A DNA stretch of 41,759 nucleotides from Acinetobacter tandoii DSM 14970 = CIP 107469 (GTDB taxonomy: Bacteria; Pseudomonadota; Gammaproteobacteria; Pseudomonadales; Moraxellaceae), in contig NZ_KE007378.1 in assembly GCF_000400735.1 (NCBI RefSeq), forward strand, positions 1-41,759, in the 5' to 3' direction. A program made the translations under genes and the position numbers. The stretch's first letter is position 1. The number at the start of each line of letters is the position of its first letter. The notes beneath the pieces are model-generated. The model worked only from the letters and a program-made list of their open reading frames with translations. It made no database searches and was not told the DNA's origin. Positions 27,093-36,205 of this stretch are shown in pieces.

Positions 27093-27992
27093 TTAATGTT
27101 TATGCTGTTCCAATGTATTACATTCCGTACTTTCTATTTGTAACGTAATTTCAGTAATACTATGATTATGTTTTAGAACGTCTAAGGCCTTTTGATAGAG
27201 CTGATCTGGATCGCTATTAGGAGCAACTAAATGAGCAGTTAAATGAATGTTTTTTGAAGATATAGCCCAGACTTTCAACTGATGAATCCCTTCAACACCC
27301 TCTAGCATCAATAAATCATTTCTTAACGACTCAATATCAATCTCATCAGGAACCCCTTCAAGCAAAATATGGATACTTTGTTTTAATAAAACCCAAGTTC
27401 GAGGTAAGACCCAGAAGCCAATTAACACAGCGATTAAGGTATCTACCCACATCCACTGGGTAAAATAAATGACCACTCCTCCGATAATCACGCCTATCGA
27501 TCCCAGTGCATCACTAAGAACTTCTAAATATGCGCCTTTCACATTTAGACTTCCTTCAGCACTCGCAGAAAGGATTTTCATTGAAATCAAATTTATGACC
27601 AAACCAATGACTGCGACAATCATCATTCCAATACTTTGAATTTCAGCAGGATTCGTAAAACGTTGGTAAGCTTCATAGACGATATATATCGCCACTACAA
27701 AAAGCATCACTGCATTAAACAGAGCCGCTAAAATTTCGAATCGCTGATAGCCAAAAGTTCTTTTATCATCTGCGGCTTTTTTACCAATTTTGATAGCAGC
27801 AAGAGCAATAGCTAATGCGGCTACATCAGTAAACATGTGAGCGGCATCAGACAGTAATGCTAAACTTTGGGTAATAAAAGCAGCGACAACTTCTACTATT
27901 AAAAAAGTAGTCGTTAAACCCAAAGCAAACATTAATTTCTTACTATTTCCTTCAGTAACAACCGCATGGCTATGATCATGATGTTCTGACAT
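27093..27992 (-). CDS. czcD: Cation diffusion facilitator, CzcD type
   Basis: The 299-residue CDF protein has a His-rich N-terminus (MSEHHDHSHA), six transmembrane helices with the zinc-site pairs (HMFTD in TM2; EVLSD in TM5, as is usual in CzcD) and a C-terminal cytoplasmic domain (EGVEGIHQLKVWAIS) for dimer metal sensing. It moves Zn/Cd/Co from cytoplasm to periplasm against protons. The start at 27992 has AAGGAA eight bases upstream, better than an ATG six codons earlier. It is the last gene of the czc set, 85 bases after czcA, with a strong hairpin in between. Confidence 0.93.
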   Translation of the reverse strand: MSEHHDHSHAVVTEGNSKKLMFALGLTTTFLIVEVVAAFITQSLALLSDAAHMFTDVAALAIALAAIKIGKKAADDKRTFGYQRFEILAALFNAVMLFVVAIYIVYEAYQRFTNPAEIQSIGMMIVAVIGLVINLISMKILSASAEGSLNVKGAYLEVLSDALGSIGVIIGGVVIYFTQWMWVDTLIAVLIGFWVLPRTWVLLKQSIHILLEGVPDEIDIESLRNDLLMLEGVEGIHQLKVWAISSKNIHLTAHLVAPNSDPDQLYQKALDVLKHNHSITEITLQIESTECNTLEQHKH

Positions 27993-28017
27993 AAAATTTT
28001 CCTTATTCAATCCATGA

Positions 28018-28057
28018 TTAGCAGAGATACTTGAGACAGGCTCAATATCTCTGCTAA
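28018..28057 (-). other. Intercistronic stem-loop between czcA and czcD
   Basis: TTAGCAGAGATA (28018-28029) pairs perfectly with TATCTCTGCTAA (28046-28057). After one unpaired C, TTGAG pairs with CTCAA, giving a 17-bp stem with a five-base loop. There is no T-run toward czcD, so an mRNA-processing or stabilising hairpin that sets czcA against czcD expression is more likely than a terminator. Confidence 0.6.
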
Positions 28058-28077
28058 AAATTGCTTAATCTAATGGA

Positions 28078-31000
28078 TTAAGAAGCTTTCTTTTCATTCA
28101 TCCAGCGGTACAGTACGGGCAATAAAACCAATGTAAGCAGGGTAGAGGAGATAATTCCTCCAATAACCACTGTTGCTAAAGGTCTCTGTACTTCTGCCCC
28201 AGTTCCGGTTGCCAAAGCCATCGGGACAAACCCAAGGGACGCCACACAAGCTGTCATCAGCACAGGTCTAAGACGCAAAATTGCACCCTGCCACGTTGCA
28301 TAATAAAGGTCATATTGTTGTCGCAACTCTTTGATAAAGGTAAGCATGACTAAGCCATTCAGTACAGCCACCCCCGATAGTGCAATGAAGCCAACCCCTG
28401 CTGACATGGATAATGGAATGTCACGCAACCACAACGCGATTAAGCCTCCACATAAGGCAAACGGTACACCACTAAAGACCAGTAAGCTTTCTTTGATATT
28501 ATGGAATACAGCCATCAATAAAATAAAGATCGTCAACAATGCGAGCGGAACCACCAATTGCATACGCGCTTTTGCAGACATCAGATTTTGAAATTGACCG
28601 CCATAATCTATCCAATAACCGCTTGGTAATTCCTGTTTGGATAACGTGCTCTGAAGCTCTGTTACGAATGAGCCTAAATCACGTCCTTCTACATTTGCAG
28701 TAATAACCACTCGACGTTTACCATTTTCACGGCTGACCTGATTAATACCCAGGATATTTTCAACGCGTGCCACATCTTGCAGTTGGACTAAACCACCATT
28801 CGGCAATTGAATAGGAAGTACCGCTAACTGTTCAGGACTACGCTGGGATTCATCTAGACGGATGACAAAATCAAAACGCTTGTCTCCCTGTAAAATTGTT
28901 CCAACATTCTGGCCACCGACACTTGTAGCTACCAGATCCTGAATTGCTCTTACCGACAAGCCATATTGTGCAGCTCTGGACTTATCCACCTCTACATTCA
29001 ACAAGGGTAAGCCACTGGTCTGTTCTACATTAACGGCTGTCGCGCCTGAAATTGAGTTAATTTTTTGAGAAATTTTATTCGCTTCGCGATTTAGAATCTC
29101 CATGTCATCACCAAATAATTTGACACCCACATCACTTCGCACCCCTGAAATTAACTCGTTAAAGCGCAGTTCAATGGGTTGCGAGAACTCACTGTTATTT
29201 CCCGGCAATGTCGCTAAGAAAGTAATCATTCTTTGGCGAAGCTCATCAATCGTTTGTTTTGGATCAGGCCATTCATCATGAGGTTTTAACAGTACCACGC
29301 CATCTGAAATGTTGGGTGGCATAACATCTGTGGCCACTTCTGCTGTACCGGTACGGGCAAAGATCGCTTTAATTTCAGGAAATTCTTTCAACAGTAACTT
29401 TTCAGTATTTTCCTGCATTCTCAGTGACTGTTCTAACCCTGTACTTGGGGAACGCATTTGCTGAACAGCAAAATCACCTTCACCCAGTTGAGGTGCAAAC
29501 TCGCTACCTGTTTGAGTGGCTAGCACGCCCGTAAGCACTAAAATACAGGCAGCCACAATAGTCACAAATAAACGAAGCTCATAGGCTTTATCTAAAAGCA
29601 GTTCATATTTGGTTTTAAGCCAATGCATCCAGCGACTTTCGGTTTCCTTGACTTCTCCAGTGACAAATAGGGCAACTGCGGCTGGCACAAAAGTGACAGA
29701 TAAAATCATGGCCCCAATTAAAGCCAGTACAACAGTCATTGCCATAGGATGGAAAAGTTTGGCTTCTACACCCGTCAGGGTAAAGATAGGTAGATAAACC
29801 ACCAAAATAATTAACTGTCCAAAGATGAGAGGACGACGCGCCTGTTTTGCAGCCAAGAAGACTTCTTTAAATCTTTCAGAACGGCTAAGTAAACCACCTT
29901 TCAGCTTCTGAGCTTCTGCTAGCCGACGGATACAGTTTTCTACAATAACCACTGCACCATCAATAATAATACCGAAGTCCAGTGCCCCTAAACTCATCAG
30001 ATTTGCACTAATCTTTTGCTCTGCCATTCCCGTCAAGGTAAACAGCATTGACAGTGGAATAACGCAAGCCGTGATCAGCGCAGCACGGAAATTACCTAGA
30101 AAGAGAAATAAAATAACAATGACGAGGATTGCACCCTCAATCAAATTTTTCTGAACGGTTTTGATCGCCCGATCAACCAAATGCGTACGGTCATACACAG
30201 TCTCAATCACCACACCTTTAGGTAGCGATTGCTGGATCGATTGCACCTTTTCATCAATGGCTTGAGCAACGGTACGGCTATTTTCTCCCATCATCATCAT
30301 GGCAATACCCAATACAGTTTCTTCACCATTATAGGTTGCAGCCCCTGTTCTTAAGTCATGACCAATTGAGACATTGGCGACATCTGCCACCCGAATCGGA
30401 TAGCCGTTTTTATTGGCAATACTGATGTTCTGGATATCTTCAATCGTGTTTAAAGTGCCGGGAACACGAACCGTTAGCTGTTGTCCATTTTTCTCAATAT
30501 AGCCAGCACCACGGTTTTCATTATTCTCTGTTAAGGCAGTTTGTAAATCAGACAAAGGAATTTGCAATTGTTGCAATCGGTTCAGATCAGGGGCAACCAC
30601 ATAGGTTTTATTAAAGCCACCGATACTGTTGATCTCAGCAACGCCTTTTACGCGCTGTAATTGCGGTCTTACAATCCAATCCTGAATTTCACGTAAATCC
30701 ATCGCCGAATAAGGGGTTCCATCCGGCTTTTTAGCATTTGGTTCGGCTTTAATCACCCATTGATAGATTTCACCTAAACCTGTCGAAATAGGCGACATGT
30801 TAGGTTGCACATCTTCAGGCATTTCTCCCATTGCTTCTTGCAAGCGCTGGTTGATAAGCTGTCTGGCCCAGTAAATATCCGTGCCATCTTCAAAAATGAT
30901 GGTCACTTGCGATAAGCCGTAGCGTGAAATCGAACGGGTTTGTTCCATTTTCGGCATGCCTGACATGGCATTCTCAATGGGATAGGTAATCCGCTGTTCC

Positions 31001-31236
31001 ATTTCCAAAGCCGTAAAGCCATTGGCTGAAGTGTTAATCTGCACCTGAGTATTGGTAATATCCGGTACAGCATCAATCGGTAACTTTTGATAACTATAAA
31101 TACCAATAGCAATCCAGGCTGCAATAAACAGCATAATCCAAATGGCGTTATGGATAGAAAACTGGATCAGCCGATCAAACAGCCCTTCAGGTTTTACCGA
31201 TTCGTGGTCTGGAATGTGAGGGCTTTTAGTGCTCAT
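28078..31236 (-). CDS. czcA: Heavy-metal RND efflux pump, CzcA type
   Basis: The protein has 1,052 residues, the usual size, with the two-fold RND plan: TM1, periplasmic pore/docking domain, TM2-7, second periplasmic domain, TM8-12. The HME1 signature DFGIIIDGAVVIVEN in TM4 marks the Zn/Co/Cd subgroup, not the Cu/Ag (CusA) subgroup. It takes divalent cations from periplasm or membrane and drives them out with protons, together with CzcB and CzcC. The ATG lies within the 3' end of czcB (11-base overlap). Confidence 0.95.
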   Translation of the reverse strand: MSTKSPHIPDHESVKPEGLFDRLIQFSIHNAIWIMLFIAAWIAIGIYSYQKLPIDAVPDITNTQVQINTSANGFTALEMEQRITYPIENAMSGMPKMEQTRSISRYGLSQVTIIFEDGTDIYWARQLINQRLQEAMGEMPEDVQPNMSPISTGLGEIYQWVIKAEPNAKKPDGTPYSAMDLREIQDWIVRPQLQRVKGVAEINSIGGFNKTYVVAPDLNRLQQLQIPLSDLQTALTENNENRGAGYIEKNGQQLTVRVPGTLNTIEDIQNISIANKNGYPIRVADVANVSIGHDLRTGAATYNGEETVLGIAMMMMGENSRTVAQAIDEKVQSIQQSLPKGVVIETVYDRTHLVDRAIKTVQKNLIEGAILVIVILFLFLGNFRAALITACVIPLSMLFTLTGMAEQKISANLMSLGALDFGIIIDGAVVIVENCIRRLAEAQKLKGGLLSRSERFKEVFLAAKQARRPLIFGQLIILVVYLPIFTLTGVEAKLFHPMAMTVVLALIGAMILSVTFVPAAVALFVTGEVKETESRWMHWLKTKYELLLDKAYELRLFVTIVAACILVLTGVLATQTGSEFAPQLGEGDFAVQQMRSPSTGLEQSLRMQENTEKLLLKEFPEIKAIFARTGTAEVATDVMPPNISDGVVLLKPHDEWPDPKQTIDELRQRMITFLATLPGNNSEFSQPIELRFNELISGVRSDVGVKLFGDDMEILNREANKISQKINSISGATAVNVEQTSGLPLLNVEVDKSRAAQYGLSVRAIQDLVATSVGGQNVGTILQGDKRFDFVIRLDESQRSPEQLAVLPIQLPNGGLVQLQDVARVENILGINQVSRENGKRRVVITANVEGRDLGSFVTELQSTLSKQELPSGYWIDYGGQFQNLMSAKARMQLVVPLALLTIFILLMAVFHNIKESLLVFSGVPFALCGGLIALWLRDIPLSMSAGVGFIALSGVAVLNGLVMLTFIKELRQQYDLYYATWQGAILRLRPVLMTACVASLGFVPMALATGTGAEVQRPLATVVIGGIISSTLLTLVLLPVLYRWMNEKKAS

Positions 31237-32461
31237 GTGAAGCCTCTCCTTTTTCCATCTCAGATTTCAGTAAGAAACTGCCTTGAGCTGCATATTTTTG
31301 TCCCTGATTAAGCCCATTTACCACTTCAATCCACTGGCTATCCCCAGACGATTGCCCTAATTTCACCGGTTGCGGACTGAATTCAACTTTCTGTCCATGC
31401 TGAGTGGCGACAAAAACCACATCTTTTCCATCGACATTCTGAACTGCGGACTTAAGTACCCGTAATGCGGTACTTTCACTGCGTTGTTGCAACTGTACGT
31501 TTACCATCAAGTTTGGACGTAATTCGGTTGCATTCGATTCAACTTTTGCTCGCACCTGAAGACGGCCTGTTTGAATATCCGCTTCAGTATTTAAAGTCTG
31601 AATAACAGCCTGATAGACCTTTTCCGTTTGCAAGGATTTAAATTCGATCTTTTGATTCGGGGCTAAGCCCATAATTTCAGAATTTGGAACAATAAACTCA
31701 AGCCAGAGTTGATCTAACCGGTCTATCGTAAAGAGTTGATCGGCTAACTGAACATTTTCCCCGAGAACCAAATCCTTTTTACTGATCACGCCAGAAATGG
31801 GAGCTTTCAAAATATAGCGTCCGTTACTGGCATTCACTGCACCAAATGCACTTAAACGTGATTGGGCCGCTTGAACCTGAATTTGTGCCCGTTTATAGCT
31901 GTTATAAGCACGTTGATAGTCCTGTTTTGCTGAAATGCCCTGTGACCAAAGCTGACGCTCACGATCATAGTCTTGTTTCGCCAGTTCAAGGTTGGTTTGT
32001 TCAATTTTAAGATTGGCCTGCTGATCAACTAGATCAGGAACAAGCAACGCAGCCAAAGGCTGTCCTTTCTGAACTTTTTGACCGAGTTCTACATAGACAT
32101 TTTCTACATGACCACTAAAACTCGGTGAGACGTGCGCTTGCTGGTCAGTATTCACATTCAGTTTGGCAGGATAAGAACTTAATTTAACCACCGGGCCTTG
32201 ATCGACCGCTGATAATTGTATGCCCTGTTCCACCAGTTGCTTGGCAGTCAGGCTCACACCTTCTGCATGCTCTTCGGTTTCACCACCATGTTCTTCTCCC
32301 CCTTCTTCCTCGGCATGTTCATCTGATGTTTCAGATTTATTCTTACCCGTTAAGATCAAGAAAATACTGAGGAGTACGGTAGCGCCGATGACCAAACTAA
32401 TCAGTAGGGGTTGGGAGATTTTTCCGCTCTGTTTTTTTAAGCTGTTTTTAAGATCGAACAT
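31226..32461 (-). CDS. czcB: Periplasmic adaptor of the RND pump, CzcB type
   Basis: The 411-residue membrane fusion protein starts MFDLKNSLKK, has one N-terminal helix (about 17-38) and then an acidic, His-containing stretch (HAEEEGGEEHGGETEEHAEG) that is a likely metal site. A lipoyl/hairpin/barrel core follows (LNVNTDQQAHVSPSFSGHV..., ILKAPISGVISKKDLVLG). I use the ATG at 32461, one base after the czcC stop, preceded by a G-rich ribosome site. It links CzcA to CzcC and may hand metal over. Confidence 0.94.
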   Translation of the reverse strand: MFDLKNSLKKQSGKISQPLLISLVIGATVLLSIFLILTGKNKSETSDEHAEEEGGEEHGGETEEHAEGVSLTAKQLVEQGIQLSAVDQGPVVKLSSYPAKLNVNTDQQAHVSPSFSGHVENVYVELGQKVQKGQPLAALLVPDLVDQQANLKIEQTNLELAKQDYDRERQLWSQGISAKQDYQRAYNSYKRAQIQVQAAQSRLSAFGAVNASNGRYILKAPISGVISKKDLVLGENVQLADQLFTIDRLDQLWLEFIVPNSEIMGLAPNQKIEFKSLQTEKVYQAVIQTLNTEADIQTGRLQVRAKVESNATELRPNLMVNVQLQQRSESTALRVLKSAVQNVDGKDVVFVATQHGQKVEFSPQPVKLGQSSGDSQWIEVVNGLNQGQKYAAQGSFLLKSEMEKGEASHEH

Positions 32462-32462
32462 G

Positions 32463-33830
32463 TTAATTTCCCCCACCAATGACAGGCATGGCCTGTATGT
32501 CTTGCCATAAATTTTGATTGATTTGTGCAATAGCATCTTTCGACATGACTTCACTTGGGCTAATGCCTAAGCTTAAACTTTCTGCTTCGATGGCCTTTTG
32601 CCAGCCCTCCCGTAACAACTGGACTTTACGTAGACGGATGTCTTGTAATTGAAGCGTGGCTTGCTGAACATCGGTTAAAGCAAACTTTCCTGCCAGAAAA
32701 CCTTGTAAAGTTTTACTTTGAACTTGAGTCGCCAAAGGAATTTGAGTCTCGTCAACGACTTTGAATTGAAGCTCTAAACCCTGCAACTCGGTTAAGATCG
32801 TGCCTATTTGCAGCGCATTTTGCTTTAGATAAAAGTCTTTCTGACGCTCTAATAAGTTCATTTTTTCTTGCGCGATTTTTATGCCATTTTGCTGACGATC
32901 GAAAATATTGAGCGGTACACTGACTCCAACCACCAGTTGATTTTGTGTTGAGTTATCCAAGGATTGGGTGCGGTTAACGCCCAGGTTTAAAGTAGGATTA
33001 GGACGTGACTTTGCTTTCAGCTGATCAACCGTTGCTTGAGACTCTAACACCTGTAAAATCCGATATTTCTCAATGTAGTTATCCGCTAAATATTCTTGAA
33101 CCTGCCCATGAGTCGATTTTGGCCAAAGCTTTTGCGAAGAGAGGTTTACCTTCAATGACTTATCAGAGGTTCCCCATAAATTTGATAATTGTTGGGTTGC
33201 CACTTGTACCTGTAAGTCGGCCTGTCTAAAAAGACGGATATTTTCAGCATGACTTAAACGTGCGCGATTCACATCTACTTGCGCGATACTGCCTGCATTA
33301 AAGCGCTTTTCGATTGCTTGAAGGTTTTCTTCGCTCACCCGAAGTTGTTCATTGACAATGTTTTTTTCAAGTTCGGCAATGGCCAGTTGCGACCATACAT
33401 ATTTCACTGCAAGCTCAATTTGTGCTTGATAAATCTTCTGTTTCAGCGCTGTTTTATCTATTGAGAGACTGGCTAATTTTTGGTTTGCTCTTCGCTCACC
33501 AAAAATATCCAAAGGTTGTGATATACCGATGGCAAGCTCTTTTTCATTATTTGAACCAAAGCCCGTTTGTTCAACTGACAATTCAGGATTTTTAAACAGC
33601 TTACTTTGCTGAAGATTCGTGGCATTAATACTATTTTGCGTTTCCCAGAAATTTTGGGACGCTTGATATTGGTTAACCTGCTCAATAGCTTGCTGCAGCG
33701 TTAAATCTTGAGTACTGGCGACTACGGAAGTACTGAAGCTGATCATTGCAGATAGCAAGATACCGCTACCTAAGGCTGACCAGGATAAATTCAGGATGGA
33801 GGTATCCTGATGTAATTTGTTTTTTGACAT
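32463..33830 (-). CDS. czcC: Outer membrane channel of the RND pump, CzcC type
   Basis: The 455-residue TolC-family protein has an N-terminal signal region (SALGSGILLSAMISFSTSVVAS) followed by two outer-membrane-efflux repeats (DLTLQQAIEQVNQYQ..., NRTQSLDNSTQNQLVVGVSVPLNIF...). It is the outer-membrane part of the Czc complex and the second gene of the czcI-C-B-A-D set. It is separated from czcB by a single base. Confidence 0.93.
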   Translation of the reverse strand: MSKNKLHQDTSILNLSWSALGSGILLSAMISFSTSVVASTQDLTLQQAIEQVNQYQASQNFWETQNSINATNLQQSKLFKNPELSVEQTGFGSNNEKELAIGISQPLDIFGERRANQKLASLSIDKTALKQKIYQAQIELAVKYVWSQLAIAELEKNIVNEQLRVSEENLQAIEKRFNAGSIAQVDVNRARLSHAENIRLFRQADLQVQVATQQLSNLWGTSDKSLKVNLSSQKLWPKSTHGQVQEYLADNYIEKYRILQVLESQATVDQLKAKSRPNPTLNLGVNRTQSLDNSTQNQLVVGVSVPLNIFDRQQNGIKIAQEKMNLLERQKDFYLKQNALQIGTILTELQGLELQFKVVDETQIPLATQVQSKTLQGFLAGKFALTDVQQATLQLQDIRLRKVQLLREGWQKAIEAESLSLGISPSEVMSKDAIAQINQNLWQDIQAMPVIGGGN

Positions 33831-33879
33831 GAAAATGCCCCACGCATAATGAAATTAGGAGTGGTGGGCTTTTATAAGA

Positions 33880-34290
33880 CTACCCCACCAATAGTAGGGG
33901 CAAATCGGGAGGCGGGGTTAATTGATCCAGATAAGGGGGTTTATAAAAAGTTATTCCCAAATAAGTTGGGGTAATGCCGGTCTCAAAATTAGCTTTAAGC
34001 TTCAGATCATCGGGTGGGTCAATCTGAATCACGATTGTATTTGAGAAATGACTGCACTTTTCGTTAAAACAAACCTTCTGACAATAGTCATAGATTTCTT
34101 TATAGTTTTCTAGGGAATAAAGTGCTTGACGAGGACTATCACTCTTTTCGTCTAAATCGATTGGATTAGAGAGTATTGAATTGGGTATGTTTGGCATTTC
34201 ATGCAGACAAGCAGCCTCTGCCACACTCCAAATATTCTGGAATGTGAATAAGAGTACCAATATCTGGATTAGAAATGTTTTTCTCTTCAT
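33880..34290 (-). CDS. czcI: CzcI-like small periplasmic protein
   Basis: The product has about 136 residues, with a signal peptide (MKRKTFLIQILVLLFTFQNIWSVAEA) and a mature part with Cys pairs (ACLHEM, DYCQKVCFNEKCSHFS) and a proline-rich end (PPPDLPLLLVG). Position at the head of a czcCBA operon and the 'LFTFQN..W' start match CzcI-type proteins of Acinetobacter, small proteins thought to modulate the Czc system. The ATG at 34290 is preferred over one two codons earlier; neither has a strong ribosome site. The gap of 49 bases to czcC contains a GGTGGG...CCCACC hairpin. Confidence 0.72.
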   Translation of the reverse strand: MKRKTFLIQILVLLFTFQNIWSVAEAACLHEMPNIPNSILSNPIDLDEKSDSPRQALYSLENYKEIYDYCQKVCFNEKCSHFSNTIVIQIDPPDDLKLKANFETGITPTYLGITFYKPPYLDQLTPPPDLPLLLVG

Positions 34291-34365
34291 ACACAAATCT
34301 GTATTTAAAACACCAATCGGAAGCTAACCAAAGCTATCTAAGATCTGATCACGAAATTTAAGTCA

Positions 34366-34388
34366 CCTTAATCTTTTTGCAGCCTTAA
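34366..34388 (-). promoter_or_regulatory. Direct repeats upstream of czcI, candidate control site
   Basis: TTAAGG occurs twice on the minus strand (34366-34371 and 34383-34388), 17 bases apart, in the 141-base interval between cadR and czcI where the czc promoter must lie. Response-regulator sites often take this form, but no two-component genes are in the window. I cannot assign -10 and -35 boxes. Confidence 0.25.
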
Positions 34389-34431
34389 GTAAAGATATAC
34401 AGAGTTTTTGAAAAAGCATAGGTCTAGATAA

Positions 34432-34824
34432 TCAAGCTAGATTTTTTAGAACTCCACATTGGTCAATTGTACATAAACCATCACAAGTACCTCTTAAATC
34501 AGATAATTGTTCAATAAGCTTTTGTTGCTTGATTATATTTTCTCTGATAGCACTGACATGTAAGTCAATTAATTCATTCACATCTGAACAATTTTTCTTG
34601 GGATTATCTTTATAGGTGAGTAATTGACGAATTTCATTCAAACTCATATTTAAAGTTCGGCAATTCAAAATAAACTTAATTCGCTCAACATAGCCTATAT
34701 CGTAAAGGCGGTAATTTCCTTCCGTTCTTTCGGGTTCCGGAATTAAACCTTCCTTTTCATAAAACCTAATTGTTAATACTGAACATGAGGTTTTTTTAGA
34801 GAGTTCACCAATTTTTAAATGCAT
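34432..34824 (-). CDS. cadR: MerR-family metal regulator, CadR/PbrR type
   Basis: The 130-residue protein has a MerR HTH (MHLKIGELSKKTSCSVLTIRFYEKEGLI), a long dimerisation helix (DVNELIDLHVSAIRENIIKQQKLIEQL) and Cys at 79, 114, 118 and 123. This is close to the three-Cys set (77, 112, 119) by which CadR binds Cd(II). The LNCRTLNMSLNEIRQLL segment is typical of CadR/PbrR. The start at 34824 gives the normal family length; the longer frame would begin in the operator side. It is divergent from the CDF-feoAB operon, with the operator between. Confidence 0.9.
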   Translation of the reverse strand: MHLKIGELSKKTSCSVLTIRFYEKEGLIPEPERTEGNYRLYDIGYVERIKFILNCRTLNMSLNEIRQLLTYKDNPKKNCSDVNELIDLHVSAIRENIIKQQKLIEQLSDLRGTCDGLCTIDQCGVLKNLA

Positions 34825-34847
34825 TGAGTTGGTATTTCCAAAAAATC

Positions 34848-34878
34848 TTGACTCTATAGTAACTATAGGGATTCTAAT
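34848..34878 (+). promoter_or_regulatory. CadR-type operator-promoter of the CDF-feoAB operon
   Basis: TTGACT (34848-34853) and TCTAAT (34873-34878) are 19 bases apart, the over-long spacing that MerR-type activators correct by untwisting DNA. The spacer holds a dyad, CTCTATAG-TAA-CTATAGGG, which resembles known CadR operators. It lies between cadR and the fusion transporter gene, so metal induction of the plus-strand operon is strongly indicated. Confidence 0.85.
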
Positions 34879-34913
34879 ATTCAAAGTTTATAAATTTTTT
34901 AATGGGTATAACT

Positions 34914-36194
34914 ATGAGTGGCTGTGGATGTAGTAAAGAAACACCATGCGAAGATAAGAAATCTCAACAAGAAAATCATCCATCAATTGCAGAAGCAAGC
35001 AATTCAAAGAATTGTGATAATACGCCTAGCTGTTGTGGTGAAGAGGAAGAAGAAAAATCTTCATCTCCTTGCTGTAACACTTCAAACAGTTGTGAAGATA
35101 CCGCTCAATCCTGTTGTGGTTCTGATCCCAAAGAAAATTTAAGCACTGAAAACGTTTTAAAAGATTCGCACTACATGAGTGAATACTTAGTTCCCAAAAT
35201 GGATTGTTCTGCGGAAGAACAGATGGTTCGTATGGCGCTATCTTCAATTGATGGTGTTCAAAAACTCATCTTTGATTTACCTAACCGGTCTTTAAAGGTT
35301 CTACATAATCAAAAAGATGAAAATATAACTACCAAACTTGAAGCTTTGGGTTTTGGTGCAAAGCTTGTGAAGACTGAAACTTATATAAGCAATCAACAGG
35401 CTAAGCAAACAAGTACCTATACCATTCCTAAAATGGATTGCTCTGCTGAAGAGCAAATGGTCCGTATGGCTCTTGCAGATATTGAAGCAGTTAAAGGTCT
35501 TACTTTTGATCTTCCCAATCGAAAACTGAAAGTCTTCCATAATGAAGGGATTCAGCAAATTACGGCTAAACTCGAAGGACTGGGTTTTGGGGCGAAACTT
35601 GATGAAACACAGCTTTCTTCAGGCGATATACCTAATGAACCTGATCCTGTGAGACAAGCTAAAGTACTTAAACTGTTATTAGGCATTAATGCTCTACTTT
35701 TCTTTATAGAATTCATCAGCGGAATTATTGCTGCGTCTACAGGATTGATTGCTGATTCTCTAGATATGTTTGCAGATGCAGCCGTTTATGGTATTGCGCT
35801 ATATGCCGTCGGAAAAGCTGCGAAATATCAAGTGAAAGCAGCCCATTTCGCAGGTTGGATTCAGTTATTACTTGCTGTCATCGTGATTATTGATGTCATT
35901 AGACGATTCATGTTTGGAAGCGAGCCAGAATCAACGCTCATGATTGTTATTGGCCTGCTCGCACTTATAGCTAACGTGACATGCTTATATCTTATTTCTG
36001 GTCATCGAGAAGATGGCGCACATATGAAAGCCAGTTGGATTTTCTCGGCGAATGACGTTGTCGTAAATATGGGCGTTATATTTGCCGGTGTACTCGTGGC
36101 GTGGACGGGATCAGCTTACCCAGACTTAATCATTGGCATCCTGGTTTCTTTATTCGTGCTTAATGGTGCTCGAAAGATTTTGGCTTTGAAGTAA
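34914..36194 (+). CDS. Cation transporter: Cys-rich tail + two HMA-like domains + CDF membrane domain
   Basis: About 426 residues. The N-terminal 75 hold 11 Cys in CxC and CC groups (SGCGC, PSCC, SPCC, QSCC) and a Glu run. Two near-identical HMA-like domains follow (each with PKMDCSAEEQMVRMAL ... LEGLGFGAKL), in which the usual CxxC is reduced to a single Cys. A six-helix CDF membrane domain then starts near LLLGINALLFFIEF. The transport-site motifs are DMFAD in TM2 and NDVVVN in TM5, not the His/Asp pairs of zinc CDFs, and the CDF C-terminal cytoplasmic domain is absent. Expected job: cytoplasmic metal capture and export, induced through CadR. Metal specificity (Cd, Zn, Fe, Co) is open. An ATG four codons earlier (34902) is possible. 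feoA starts 11 bases after the stop. Confidence 0.85.
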   Translation: MSGCGCSKETPCEDKKSQQENHPSIAEASNSKNCDNTPSCCGEEEEEKSSSPCCNTSNSCEDTAQSCCGSDPKENLSTENVLKDSHYMSEYLVPKMDCSAEEQMVRMALSSIDGVQKLIFDLPNRSLKVLHNQKDENITTKLEALGFGAKLVKTETYISNQQAKQTSTYTIPKMDCSAEEQMVRMALADIEAVKGLTFDLPNRKLKVFHNEGIQQITAKLEGLGFGAKLDETQLSSGDIPNEPDPVRQAKVLKLLLGINALLFFIEFISGIIAASTGLIADSLDMFADAAVYGIALYAVGKAAKYQVKAAHFAGWIQLLLAVIVIIDVIRRFMFGSEPESTLMIVIGLLALIANVTCLYLISGHREDGAHMKASWIFSANDVVVNMGVIFAGVLVAWTGSAYPDLIIGILVSLFVLNGARKILALK

Positions 36195-36205
36195 GAGTAT
36201 CGAAA

